This document shows, piece by piece, positions 35,760 to 47,711 of a DNA stretch of 64,000 nucleotides (its first letter is position 1; each line of letters opens with the position of its first letter). Source of the stretch: Gentiana macrophylla (lineage: Eukaryota; Streptophyta; Magnoliopsida; Gentianales; Gentianaceae); NCBI GenBank assembly GCA_026214975.1, contig CM047808.1, positions 4,639,262 to 4,703,261 on the forward strand. Reading direction: 5' to 3'. A program made the translations under genes and the position numbers. The notes beneath the pieces were generated by a model. It saw only the letters and a program-made list of their open reading frames with translations. It ran no database searches and was not told where the DNA came from.

Positions 35760-37757
35760 CGTAAGGAAATCTACGCGGGAACGCAATGAATTCAAAAATT
35801 TATTTCCTATTGACCTAAGATCGACTTCCGTTTAAGCAATAAGCGAATAAACTAAAGACGGCGGTTACCTTGGTTGATCTAAAAGATCGACGCTTTGACC
35901 GTCTAAGGAGAGTAGTCGGCATGAAGCCGCCCAGTGTTCGGCCTCTACCGCTTGATCCCCACGACGACCCGCGGAATCCCACCATGGATTGCTCTTTGAA
36001 AAGTTCCGATTGCTAGACCGGACCTTTTCTTCCCTCACAAACTCACTATAGGAAGCCCCTCTTTCTTACACAAGAACTATGAGTTCTTGCAATTTTTCAC
36101 AAGAACAATTGCTCTTGGGAGAATGGTGTACCAAAGAGCTTGGCAATCCTCACTTAAATAGGGATGGGCGTGGCCTATAACTTGGAGAGGAGGAGAAGAA
36201 AAATCTCTTTCCAATAAAATAAGGAAACATAATTAATGTGATTGATTTATCTCATTTAATTTAATATCTTATATTAAATGAATCCAATATTTTGTCAATA
36301 TCTTATATTGACTATATTTATCTTATTACCATAAATCAATTTACACGTGTGTATATATATCACTTATATATATTACAAACATAAATCTATATAAATATAT
36401 ATTTTGGAAACAATATATGCACATGCACATCATATATGCACCAACGTGTATATATATATATATATATTTATAAATATTAATATCTAATATTAATATATAG
36501 TAATACAATTAATTAAATTCAGATAATCCAAGTGTATCATACACACTTACATAATGGCGCCCAAACTTACCATAAAGCGACTTATGGAAAATTCTTTAAT
36601 TAATATAATTTGTATATAAATAATATCTTGTATTTTATTTATTCATAATAAATAAATACCACCATATTAATTTACCACTATAACCCTTATAGTCTCGAGA
36701 TAAACTTTCCTTATTTGGCTATCATCTATAACCACATTTTAATCCGGCACGATGTTCATATGTGTGTGACCCGATAGGCTTCCGAATATGTTGGCCGTAG
36801 ACACAAAGTGCAAATTACGAAAATGCCCTTCATGCCTAACGATCACGGGATAGCGTCTAGCAACACACCGTGACCCCCAATCATCGGAAGAGTCAAATGC
36901 AATGACTACTACCTTTCATGTGAAACGATTACCGTGTAACTTACAAATCTATCATTGTAACAATATCCTTACGGTGCGTACATCGAGTGTCAAACATTAA
37001 CAACCGTATCTTATAAACTGGATATCAAGTTCTCTCGAAGTAACACGTTTACTCCCACTTTGCAAAGATTCACGAGAACAAGACATTCCTTATAAGAAGG
37101 CCCTTTCGGATATTTACCCCTACTGATAGGGTACGCGATTCCCGGACGACCAATCATGTATACTCCGCGTGATGCTTGAAGATCACACCCAATCACTACC
37201 GCATGATCGCCCCATGGCTAGGGGAAACCTCAATAGTGTCAAAGCATGACAATCCACACCGTGATGCCATGAAGACTCCGGTCCTAAGGATAATTACACA
37301 ACCGCCACATAGTGTGACACTGATACGTGTAAGTGGGTCGATCTAACGACGCATTCTCTAATACACGTCCACGCATACCCAAGTGTCTCTACACTTCGAT
37401 AGGCGAGATCTATCCCTCGCCTCTTAAAGACGAAGACATCTAATACGTGCTAGTCTGTTTATACTATCAATGCCCTGTTTGATAGTACGCGTCGACTAGA
37501 GACATTTAAGTATCAAACTCATTAAAGTGATTAGAGATCTCATCAACCATAATCGCCTTTATCATGGTTTCTCTATCACGAGTTTAATACTAAGGGCGTT
37601 ATCATATAACAATTCATAATTGGTTCTATAAAAGAACATATATATGACAACGAGAATAAGCCATTTTATATATGCATAAACATAAAGAAATAGTACAAAT
37701 GATCCGACCCGGTCGGATCCGGTCCAACCCGATTGGGTTTAGGACACTATTCCAACA
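35760..37757 (-). repeat. 5' LTR of the nested Copia
   Basis: It is a near-identical copy of 28808-30793. Most differences are single-base indels; the terminal base has changed (CG for TG on the + strand). Confidence 0.9.
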
Positions 37758-39281
37758 GTAGGAGCAGTAGACCTGCTAGGGTTTTCTTCTTTGGATATTC
37801 TCGAGTTGTTCGGCCTCCCCGAGATCGTATTGATCGTGTTCACAGGGCGGTTATCTGCGTGACCCTCAGGATCTATAGAATGATCTCTTCTCCTCCGATA
37901 CTCGTCTCGCTGTTCTCTATCGCTGTTATTCTGGCGCTTAAATTCTCGTCATCCCTTTGGTTCGGCTTGCTGAGACCGATCTACGACCTCATCAAGTTTT
38001 CCTTCTATTATTGATGTATCAATATCTCGGATTAGATCTTTACACTGTTCTGAGTCATGCCCAACATCTTGATGATACTTTCAATACTTGCTTTGGTTCC
38101 TGTTCTCTCTGGGTCCCCTCATCGGGGGTGGGGTCCTAGCTATGCCCTTTCTTTGCATGATCGCGAGGACTTGTTCGCGAGGCCTGTTCAGCGGAATGAA
38201 GTCTATGTCCTGCAGAGCTCCCTTCTTCCCTAGCCGATCAGAGATGGGCGCATTTACCCGATCCCAAACTGACTTTCTTTTTTTATCCGATCTATCCTCA
38301 TGCTTACTCCTCTTGTTTTCACCATTTTCCATCTCTCTTTTGAGTCTATTCGCTTCTTCCCCTGGCAATGTTTGTACGCAACATCCAGACATTCTTCCAT
38401 CGTGTGAGGGAGCTTGCTATTAAGCTTCGCATGTAGTCGTCCCTCTCGCAGACCTGCTACGAAATAGGCGACCAGCAATCGATCATCTGTGTCCTGCACC
38501 AGTGCGGCTTCTTCATTGAAACGCTTTTTGAAGCGTAGTACTGACTCATCGTGTTTTTGTTTCAATGTCAATAAATGAGTTTGATTTCTTTGAAATGGTC
38601 GTGCCGCAATAAAGGCATGAACGAATTTTCGGGTCAAAGTCCCAAAATCTGAGATCGATCTGGGAGGAATCCTGTTGAACCATTCTCTGACCCTTCCTGT
38701 TAGGAGTGCAGGGAAGGCTTTACACTTCATCTCGTCTGATGCGTTGTACAAGTTCATGTGTGAGATGTACTGATGCATGTTATCATAAGGATCCTTGGAT
38801 CCATCATATGCATTGATCTTGGGAATCTTAAACCCGGCTGGACGGGGATAGTTGTCTATATGTTCAGTGAAAGGCGACACACAGATCAAGTCGTCTGATC
38901 GTCTTCCGAACAGAGTGTCCAGTTCGACCTTAGCCGTGTCATTCGGGTGACGTGAAGTTCCGTACTCCGAGTGGGCACTTGATTCCACGATCTCCGGTTT
39001 ATTAGGGGCCTGTTGCTGGAGATTTGTCTTTGGCTTCTCTGGGGATCTCTTCCTTTAAGGGTCTCATCCAGAATAATCTTAATAGTAGTATTGTCCAGAT
39101 TTTTCAGGGCGTCAACCAATGCCTGATTGGTTGGGTCCTGGAGGACTGGATTTGGTTGATCACCCGAGATATCCCCCCTTTTCTGGGCTGCTGCGTCTTG
39201 AGTCTCTCCCTGTGTGGTTGAAGCTCATCCCTGTTGAGTCGGATTTGCGTTTTTCTTAGCAGTGCTCTTTGGTGGTGCCAT
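37758..39281 (-). pseudogene. Gag of the Tat element
   Basis: The likely ATG is at 39281 (MAPPKSTAKKNANPTQQG, then a stop). The retrotransposon gag domain lies in 38254-38988: YDGSKDPYDNMHQYISHMNL, then LTGRVREWFNRIPPRSI and LLTLKQKHDESVLRFKKRF. A frameshift near 38990 separates the N-terminal part from this domain. The C-terminal part runs to 37758, where the nested Copia interrupts it, and continues as protease at 28802. Gag would form the particle that packages element RNA. Confidence 0.82.
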
Positions 39282-39328
39282 AACGTCTGCAGGGGTTCTG
39301 GTTTTTTAGATCGATTATCAGTAGAAGA

Positions 39329-39345
39329 CCCTCATTCTAGCGCCA
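39329..39345 (-). other. Primer binding site of the Tat element
   Basis: On the - strand TGGCGCTAGAATGAGGG starts two bases after the 5' LTR end. The TGG start fits the CCA end of a tRNA; I do not assign the tRNA. Confidence 0.65.
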
Positions 39346-39347
39346 AT

Positions 39348-39989
39348 TGACGATGCTGGAAACCGTCTGTTAATTAATCCGGGTCAATCTCCTATGTGAC
39401 AATGATCGAAAACCCTAGAAACCCTAATTTATGCAAAAGAGGGACGAGTTGTTTTATTTGTTTGGACTAAGCTTTCGAATTATTTCTGAGAGTTGCCTAC
39501 GTATCCAATAGTTGAATTGGAATCAAGTCATCCGTAGTTCCTTAGGGTTGTTTATAGACGCGATGCCTCGCCCCTATTACTTGTTGAGTAAGTATTATAA
39601 TTAATTATTATTCCCTAAGGATATACACATTTCAATCCCTATAAATCAGAGATAATTATGGACATATTTAATGTCAAGATTGGAGTCTTTATGACTGAGG
39701 ATTCTGTTCATATTTATCCCTCACGCGGAATAGCAGCGAGGCTGTACTGAGCGTCTTACGATCAGCCCCCAAAGCCAATATGGACGAACTGGGCAGCTCC
39801 TCTTCGCCAGACCTTGGCCGTCCTGCGGTGGCTGGAGGAGGAGTTCAGACCGATCTCCTGTGGTAGACGATTTGCCCTTTGTTCGGTTCCTGGGGCTCCT
39901 GTCCCTTAACAGCCCTAAGTTTAAGGACTGGTCATTTATTAAACGCCCTTAAAAGTGACACGTGGCGTAACTCGGGTCGGGTATCATCG
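39348..39989 (-). repeat. 5' LTR of the Tat element
   Basis: It matches 20842-21481 with many substitutions and a few indels. Its outermost base is changed (C for T on the - strand), but the flanking GTATA agrees exactly with the left side. Confidence 0.88.
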
Positions 39990-39994
39990 GTATA

Positions 39995-40439
39995 TCATTT
40001 ATTATTGAAATAAAATAATAAAGATTAATTGCTACTAACACCAATCAACAATTCGTAAATTCCAGTCCTCCAAACTCAAACAACAAAAAAAGTAAATCCT
40101 AGTCCTCTCCTGCAAACGGACGATTAGTAAAACGGATCGAAAACTTAACCGATCGAAACAGTACACCTCGGTTGCAGTGACGGGTGACATGGGTCATAAA
40201 TTTATCATTTTTTTTCTGTATCACACATATATTTAGATATTCAATTATATACGATAAATAAAAAATGGGTCGATACATTAAAAAATAAGAGGGTCAATTT
40301 CACTTATATGTATGTTTATAAGAAAAAATATCTACTATTTATTCATATTTTAGGGGATCGGCCCGCACTTGGTTCTCCTAATGTAGTGTACGCTTGATTG
40401 TAGTAGATCTCTAAAGAAAATTATCGCAACAAATTAAAC

Positions 40440-40531
<92 letters not shown>

Positions 40532-41090
40532 TTGGAAAGTTGTATCACGTATAAAGTGTACCAACTGACACTAGCAAGCAGACAGAGAGGTAATCATATT
40601 ATGAGCCAGTTCGAGTACCAAACTCAGGAGTAAGGGAAGACCACCTGAGCGAACGGACTGAAGGGACCTGACTTATCCGAAACAAACGATAGCGGCTTAA
40701 AGAAAAGCCTCTCACGACCTTTTGATGGCCTTGACCGGCGGGGAGGAGCATCTCAAAGTATGGGGCAAAGGATCAAGCACTTTGACTTTGTCTCCCGTGT
40801 CATAAAATGTATGATTTACGTCATATCTGATTTCCTGATTGACAGAATCTTCTAGGGACAGAATGCTATGATCAATGTTTTGGCGGCTACACTGCACTTA
40901 CCGGATGGCTAACATCTTTGGTGTTTTCAGATGAAAATTGAAATGGATATGAGCAGATCTTGCTTTTGAACTGCGCCTATGGTTACAGATCATTTTTTCC
41001 TTATTTTAATAGACATTTCTCACTATAATATGTGCTTGAAATATTTTCCAAAACAATTTTGAACGATTTGAGGTAGTTGATGATTGTGGT
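39995..41090. other. Sequence right of the Tat element with a long (AT)n
   Basis: An (AT)n tract of about 70 bp (40445-40514) is followed by a run of about 19 T. At 40712-40897 a 61-codon - strand frame (with TFYDTGDKVKVLDPLPHTL) looks protein-like, but I cannot assign a family. Confidence 0.4.
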
Positions 41091-41099
41091 TATAGGTTT

Positions 41100-44000
41100 C
41101 GATGACAATTACAGCTATGATTGAGCCCTTTGATCCAGCGGTTCTGATGGATTTTTCAGTTGGTGTGCAATCTATTTAGTAAGGGGTTTGTTTATTCAAT
41201 CGATTACAATTACACATGCTTTCTGTTTTCTTCTTATTCTTCTTCTCTAACTAATGAATGTCTTTTGTGGTGTACCAGCAACTAAAGCTTGTTATCGAAT
41301 CAATAATTTGGGCTTTCTTGCATGTTGCGAGGATTATTGTAGAAAATGGGTTTAACCTTCCATTAGAAACATTCAAGAACTTCCAGATATTGTGTGGTAC
41401 GTGAAAAATTTATAATATTCACCTTGGTCATTTAGTACTTGCAGGTTTAGGACAAACCAGAGTTCAAGTTGCATTGTAGATTCTGATGTTGCAACATTTG
41501 GTTTGCTGGGTAAGATCTCTTCGTACGCATTAATCCAAAAGCTTTAGATTTTTTTCATGAGCACAATTTACATGAATTTTGGTTATTACTGGTTCTTTGA
41601 CGTGGAATGCAATCACATTAGAGACTATCTAATGCAAATTAAAGAATGCAAAACACTTCCTCATTGCTCATAATGTGAAAACTGAAAGTGTAACCCCGAT
41701 TTCACTTAAAACCCAAACAACAAGACAATGGCCAAGGAAAAACTGAGTTGATAATATCCTTGCAATATCTTTTGTATGGTCTAAAGAATATTAGATGCCA
41801 TAATAGAATAAAGACTAATTGTATTACCCCAAACTTTACAAGTTGGATACACTCAGGATTCTATACTTGTTTATTTATTTATTTATCGTTTCGTTAAATA
41901 TAATTATTACTTGAAATATATAACAAAATATATACGTGTAACTTTATGTATTAGTGATATCTCATATATTGAAAATACCACAATTTCCTTTACAATATAG
42001 GTGGTCGTATCTTACAAACATGTATAGAATAATTTAAAGTATATTAATGCATCAGGAGTTATATAAGTTAATGAGCTGCTAGTACATCGTTGTAAATCCT
42101 TCCGTTTAATGTAGTAGTTTTAAGCTATAATAATTTCAGTCCTTAAATATATTTATGGTTTATTCTTTCTCCCAAATTAACGGAAGAAACCGTCGGCTAT
42201 TTAAATGAGTGGAGATGTTAATAAGGTAATCTAATGGCTCAGAGTCATTTGCTTATTATTATATCAAGGAACTGAATGAAGTCTCCATTTACGTGATTCG
42301 AACTTCCTCACTCCCGCTTAAGGTCCAACTGCATTTTTAAAACACCTTATCCTTGATGCACTTACGAAAAGAATCAAGGTGAGCGTATTTCGTTATAATA
42401 TTGCGTTTTTGTTTGAAACTTAAGACTATAGAGAGATGTCTTAAACTTTATGAAATCATATTATTATAGTTTTTGGAACCTTAGTTTTGAGTTTTTCTCC
42501 AAGGTGGTTGAATTCTACGCTGCACGGATACAAGATTTTTAAAAATATAGGATATGGGTAATGAGGGCATATATGTAAATATTAAAAATTTAAAAATATG
42601 AGGACTGGTTCGCTTCATTTTTCGCAGTATTTTATCGTTCTGGACATCCTCCTATTCGTTATGTTGTGGTTTTTCACTCATTTGTAACATGGTTTTTCGT
42701 TTCAAACATCCGAGTTATGGATATGCATTACATCAATCATGTATCCAATTTTTTTAAAATTACAAATGCACCCTTAGGTGCATGTATCACAAGTATACGG
42801 TGTGTTTCTATGTTGGATACGTATCGAATACAAGACACGTTATCATAGGTTGAATTATGTTTCCCAATACATTCACCCTTATGAATACGGTCTGATTTTG
42901 CGTATTTTGTCCATCATATAAATGGGATGACTCAGTTGAAGCCTGCTAAATTCGGGGATGTTGATATGGACTTTGTTCTCAGAATAGGAGCCTATGATTT
43001 GGACAGGTTATTTTGATTATAGAACCATTTACACAAACTAAAAAACACGTGTTTGATAATGTCAGAATGCCGTTCTTATCTTAACCTTACTTTGTTCTTA
43101 CAGGATCAAGTCTAAAATTCAATCAAACGGTTCTCATTGTTCCCATTAACATGGCACTGCACACAGTAAAAAAATTGTTGTTTTCTTTTCAATACGTAGC
43201 TCTTTTTGTTCATATTCGTGGATCATGTTTACGGGTCTAATTTTGATAGGACACGAGAAAGGACATCTTCACGATAATAAGCATGATTCTATTGTCTCGA
43301 GTGTTAGTATTGTGACCGAAGGAACCCTAGGACTTAAATGAGGTAATTTTCTTGGTTTGCAGTTGTCAGGTGTAAATGATCCGAATCAAACATACTCATG
43401 AACATGTTATGCTTGAACTTGGCTTCAGATCGCTCGAGCAGGAATAAAACGTTCGAGCTCAACTCATATTAGACATTTCAATCACTCTCAAGCTCGAATA
43501 CTTCGGTTTAAAAGTGTCTTGATTGGATATCATATTGTGTAGGTGGACGATTGGCTCGAAAGACTAATAGAAGAAAAACGGCCGCCTAGATCAGATGGTT
43601 GAAAGAATCCTTCCTCTCACACTCATACGACTACAATGGCAGCAAAATGTTACTAGAATCCAGCTCGACATATGATTTAACTTCGCCATTCGAAATTAAA
43701 TGTGATTAGCCTCACGATCATCACACTTGTCAGTTCTATTTTTCGTGTTCTTCATTGTTTGCCAATGTGTTGCTGCACTTGGAATTGAATTTAGGTTAGT
43801 TGATTTTAGGAATGAGTTTACATCTCTTCACCTCATCCGTCTTTACTGCTGCAGCAGCTTTGCTTCCACTTAAAGCACATTCACCTGCCAAAAGAGGCAA
43901 AAAGGCAGCCTTTTGTTCAACGGATCAAAGAACTTACCAAGAAATATTGAGGAATTCCAATTGGAAAGTAAATCCATTCATGAACAACGTCTTTCCTCTT

Positions 44001-44340
44001 TCCTAACCCGATGTAATGACGTTCACATTAATTGTTCCATTTATAAGCATGCATTGAAAGTGGAGAGTAGCAAGAAAAATAATTATGCTAGGAAAAAGAC
44101 ATACGAGAAATGTCAGTCAAGTACTTTAATTAGCTCGAGAGGCCTGATTGATTAGCCATCCATTAGCTAAAACTCTTTTACTGAGTCGTCATTTAGAAAG
44201 TAAGAGCCTAATAACATGTTCACGCACAACAATCTGCAGGAAAGCGGTAAAAAAGTTCAGCGGGGCAAGATACAAGTACTTTGAACAACTTACTATGTTT
44301 CAAAAGGCGACTTCCAAACAACAAAAAAAGTGATGTATTT
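41100..44340 (+). pseudogene. Coding-like blocks of an unrecognised gene
   Basis: Several blocks look like exons: 41105-41180 (MIEPFDPAVLMDFSVGVQSI), 41279-41402 after a CAG acceptor (LVIESIIWAFLHVARIIVEN), 42920-43010 (LKPAKFGDVDMDFVLRIGAY) with a CAG/GT donor, and 43913-44155 and 44148-44333, which are rich in Lys and Ser. The blocks do not join into one frame and I recognise no domain. They may be parts of one decayed gene or of two. The call rests only on amino-acid composition and splice-like borders. Confidence 0.3.
42195..42375 (-). mobile_element. SINE-like element, reverse copy
   Basis: On the - strand GGACCTTAAGCGGGAG, the B-box-like AGTTCGAATCACG and CTGAGCCATTAGATTACC match the copy at 6030-6340. 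The head with the A box is missing or too diverged to see. Confidence 0.45.
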
Positions 44341-44477
44341 CAGCCCTGTAGATCAAGAAAACAAATAATATATAACGTTTCTGTTGCAGGCATTGATTTG
44401 GTCAAAGATGAGTACATGACTTCCTATTGAGATCACGTCGTCCATGAAGGGCCGAGATTATACATCATTCTGCATTT

Positions 44478-44478
<1 letters not shown>

Positions 44479-44533
<55 letters not shown>
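44479..44533. repeat. (AT)n microsatellite
   Basis: About 27 AT units without interruption. Confidence 0.9.
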
Positions 44534-44536
<3 letters not shown>

Positions 44537-44773
44537 CCGGTGCTTATAATGCTTCAATTTCTTGAGTTATTATGAAAATTGAGGGAAACTGGACAACATA
44601 TATCGTGTATGTGTATACACTCTTGCATTTTGTTTGGTGCTAAATTTTTTAGCACTATGAATTCTGATCATATTACTTATGATGCATTTTCATTTATCTT
44701 AGAGAAGTATCACTTTGCATTCATATCTATTTCCTAAATCAGGAATGCAACTTCCTTACTACATATGTCTTCC

Positions 44774-44775
<2 letters not shown>

Positions 44776-44815
<40 letters not shown>
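44776..44815. repeat. Poly-T tract
   Basis: About 40 T in a row. A splice-like block with LYASNGYITPYAQFLL follows at 44913-44995, of unknown identity. Confidence 0.8.
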
Positions 44816-44821
<6 letters not shown>

Positions 44822-44995
44822 TTAAAAAATACTCTTTATTGTTCTTTTATGTTTTTTTCCTCTAAAGAACAATGTCTTTATAATTCTACAACTGCTTTAT
44901 GGTGTTTGCAGTCCAAGATCTTCATTATATGCGTCAAATGGCTATATTACGCCCTATGCCCAGTTTCTGTTGAGATTTTTATCAGATGCTTCAGA

Positions 44996-46080
44996 GTAAC
45001 TCTCTTTGTCATTCAATTGTGTTGTTCATAATCATGTTTTTTTTCCTTTTCTTTTCTTTTTTAGACATCTGTTTCTTACAAAACCTTGTAATTTCTTTCA
45101 TGTAGCAAAAAATTAATAGCTAAGTTTGCCAGAAGAAGGGATAATATATAATTCCTCCAGCTCCTCTTGAGACTAAGTATTAAGTATCACCCATCAGCTG
45201 TTGATTTACTTCTTTATCAAGTGGCTTATTGCAGAAACTTCAAAACAAAATCTATTGCAGTTATAATATCCATAGGGGCTGAATTTGATCATTTACGGTT
45301 ATGTTGTACTAAAAATGTATGAAGTTATATTTTCGTTGCACAGTATTTTACTTGATATTTAATAACACCCGATATAACAGCCCACTATTTTAGTTACAGA
45401 GTATTTTACTTGATATTTACACAGTATGAGAAGTTGACACAAATGCGCAGAATCACTCTTGTTGTGACATGTGTCCATTGACATAGCCCCATGAAAAACA
45501 AACGTCCATTCATACGAACCGTAGCCCCATGAAAAAACAGCAACTGGAAAGTGATGACTGAAGCTTTGTACCTTTTCACGGGCATTGCGTGAACATGTGT
45601 GTCTTTTGCTAGTGTGTAACAAACAACCCTGCAAATATGCTTACACAGCAGTTGGTGTGCCCTTGTCATGTGAAATTACGGAGACCGTTATGTTTGTATA
45701 CTATTTTTAAGATTTTAGTTTTCAATGTTCCATGCTCTGGAAGACCGTTATTTTTTATGTTTCGTTGTATAAGGGGATGAGAGATGTAGAATTTCATGGT
45801 TTTGTATGTAAAAGATGAGAGAGTGCAAAAAAGAGGCATACCGTACTTAAAAAGTCTTCAGTATTAGGAGGGAGGGATGAAACCAGACATTCAAATCCTA
45901 TCATGTTTAAGTGCACAATTATAGGCTCAGTCTCCTCTGCAATCTGGGTTAAAATTTAGAGAATTTATGAATAGTAAACAGTATATTTGAACAATGTTGC
46001 AACAATGCATCATGAAAACAACATGGAATCAAGTGCAGAACAAAAAGAGCACAAACAACATGGTACCTATCAAATATTTC
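44996..46080. other. Stretch downstream of the PPR gene
   Basis: I see no gene. Short open frames on the - strand at 45359-45669 have no recognisable motif. Confidence 0.4.
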
Positions 46081-47711
46081 TTACTTCAAGTTGCTGACTT
46101 TTGCCACACCACTGTTACTACTTATAGAACCAAAAAGAGCACAAACTGCATGATTATTGCGGATATGATGTGGGCATTTAAAAAGTAGATCTTTTGCCTC
46201 AGAATGCCTTCCCTCTTGAATGAAGGATCTAAACACATGTTGATAAGCCGATACAGACGGGTATTGCTTGCCGCTTAAAGCCATTAAAAATTCCAGAGCA
46301 TCTTCCACAGAGCCATTCTTCGAAATATACTTCACAAAAGCATCAGCATATGGTGGATAGTTATGCTTCTTCATTAAGGTCAGTATCTCATAACCTTCTT
46401 CCAGTTTTCTCTCTCCCAAAAGGTTTTCGATTAGGGTTTTGTATGTAGACTGCCATGGAACCAAATGTGCATTTTTTACCAATTCAGTAAACAATTTATA
46501 AGCACCGTCTACTCTTTTCTGGTTCAAGAATCCATGAACTAAAACTTCTAAAAGATCTGCGTCGGCATCAAAGCCTTTTTCCATCATCTTTGTAAAGCAT
46601 GATGATGCTTTATCAAGTTCACTGCGAGCGATTGTCCGTTTATTAGAATAGTCCAAGTCTTGATATCGGGAACACATCCGTTTTCTTCCATTTGATCTAA
46701 TATTCCACGCGCTTCTTCTAGCCTTTGTGCTTTACAAAAACCGTAAATTAACTGGCTATAAGTAATGTTATCCGGTTCATAACCGGCATTTTTCAATGAG
46801 TCCACAATCTTTTCTGCTTCATCGAATCTTCCTGCGCCTGTCAATGCTCTATGGATACCATCATAATCAGACTTTGATAGGGAGTGCCCGGTTGCCTCGT
46901 ACTTTTTTACTATTCTAAACACTAAATCTAAGTCCGGGTTTCTACTATCCGCAATGACACGTAAAAGCAAGTTACATTGATTTGCCAAGGGCTTAAACGG
47001 ACTATCCATCATATGCTCATACTAGTCTTACAGAATCTTTTAACATTCTGAACTTTTGAAACACCCTGGAAATTTTCACGTAAGTATCGATATCAATAAA
47101 ATAACCAGCATTCGTCATTTCGTTTACCAAATCCCAAAATTCTCCAATTGACTCTTCTTTACAAAGAACTCTAAGCATCCCGTTATATGTAATTTGTTAT
47201 GTTTAAAAACCGAACTACCATTAACCCACTTGAAAAAGCTCAATGATTTCAAAGCACCGCCTGTTGCTCTAAGCTCTTTCAAAACCCTCAAAACAAAATT
47301 TTCGAAACCGAAAGATTCATTTCCTAATTTCCTTTCCAACTCACTTCCCCACTCGGAATCTTTTACAACCTGAACCACCTGTTTCACAACTTTCCCCACA
47401 GCATTTTCATTGATCATTCTCTGATAAAAATGCCTCAAAGCAGTCGCATCATTGACCATTTTCGAACCCCCAAACTTCGCAAGGATTGTTAAATACGTCT
47501 CCTCATCAATATAGAACCCTTCTCTTTCATTTCTTTAATAGTCTCCCAAAACTCCTCCATACAATTCTTCTCAAGCCAAAAATCCTAAAGAATCAAATCG
47601 TAAACCAAGAGCTAGGACTAAACCCTTTTTCCTCAATCGCCCATTTGACAAAAAGCGAAGCTTTTGTGGGTCTTTATATAATCTCATCAAAACATACACA
47701 ACAGATTTCAT
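46081..47711 (-). pseudogene. PPR (pentatricopeptide repeat) gene, P class, frameshifted
   Basis: Repeats of 35 residues are clear: YDGIHRALTGAGRFDEAEKI, then NAGYEPDNITYSQLIYGFCK and NGCVPDIKTWTILING (46640-47012), then ELDKASSCFTKMMEKGF and YPPYADAFVKYISKNGSVED (46081-46640). The N-terminal part (47124-47459) has VVKQVVQVVKDSEWGSELER and SLSFFKWVN. The order resembles the Arabidopsis proteins At5g15980 and At3g02490, as I recall them. P-class PPR proteins bind organellar RNA in mitochondria or plastids. Single-base frameshifts lie near 46635, 47025, 47200, 47505 and 47650. The C-terminus ends at a normal stop. A possible ATG is at 47711; a transit peptide is not resolved. It is intronless as is usual for the family. 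Decay or base errors are both possible. Confidence 0.82.

Larger units (their letters stand above)
28808..37757 (-). mobile_element. Complete nested Copia retrotransposon, coding region decayed
   Basis: The element has two LTRs of about 1.99 kb, an initiator-Met-type primer site, a polypurine tract and a perfect 5-bp duplication GTAGG. It belongs to the same family as the remnant at 1-4893. The 5 kb interior contains no intact frame. On the - strand, pieces of reverse transcriptase are readable near 31990-32080 and 31840-31920, but stops abound and no gag or integrase could be confirmed. Despite this the LTRs are close to identical, so it probably moved recently using proteins supplied by a related element. 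Confidence 0.88.
20842..39989 (-). mobile_element. Ty3/Gypsy Tat-lineage LTR retrotransposon with a nested Copia
   Basis: The element is bounded by LTRs at 20842-21481 and 39348-39989 and by a perfect 5-bp target duplication GTATA (20837-20841, 39990-39994). Its length is 19.1 kb, or about 10.2 kb without the nested Copia and the extra target copy. On the - strand the order is LTR, PBS, gag, protease, RT, RNase H, second RNase H, integrase, tandem repeat array, antisense gene, PPT, LTR. This order, the second RNase H and the antisense gene place it with Grande, Retand and Ogre relatives. The LTRs differ by many substitutions, so it is older than the nested Copia. Stops and frameshifts interrupt gag and pol. 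Confidence 0.9.
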
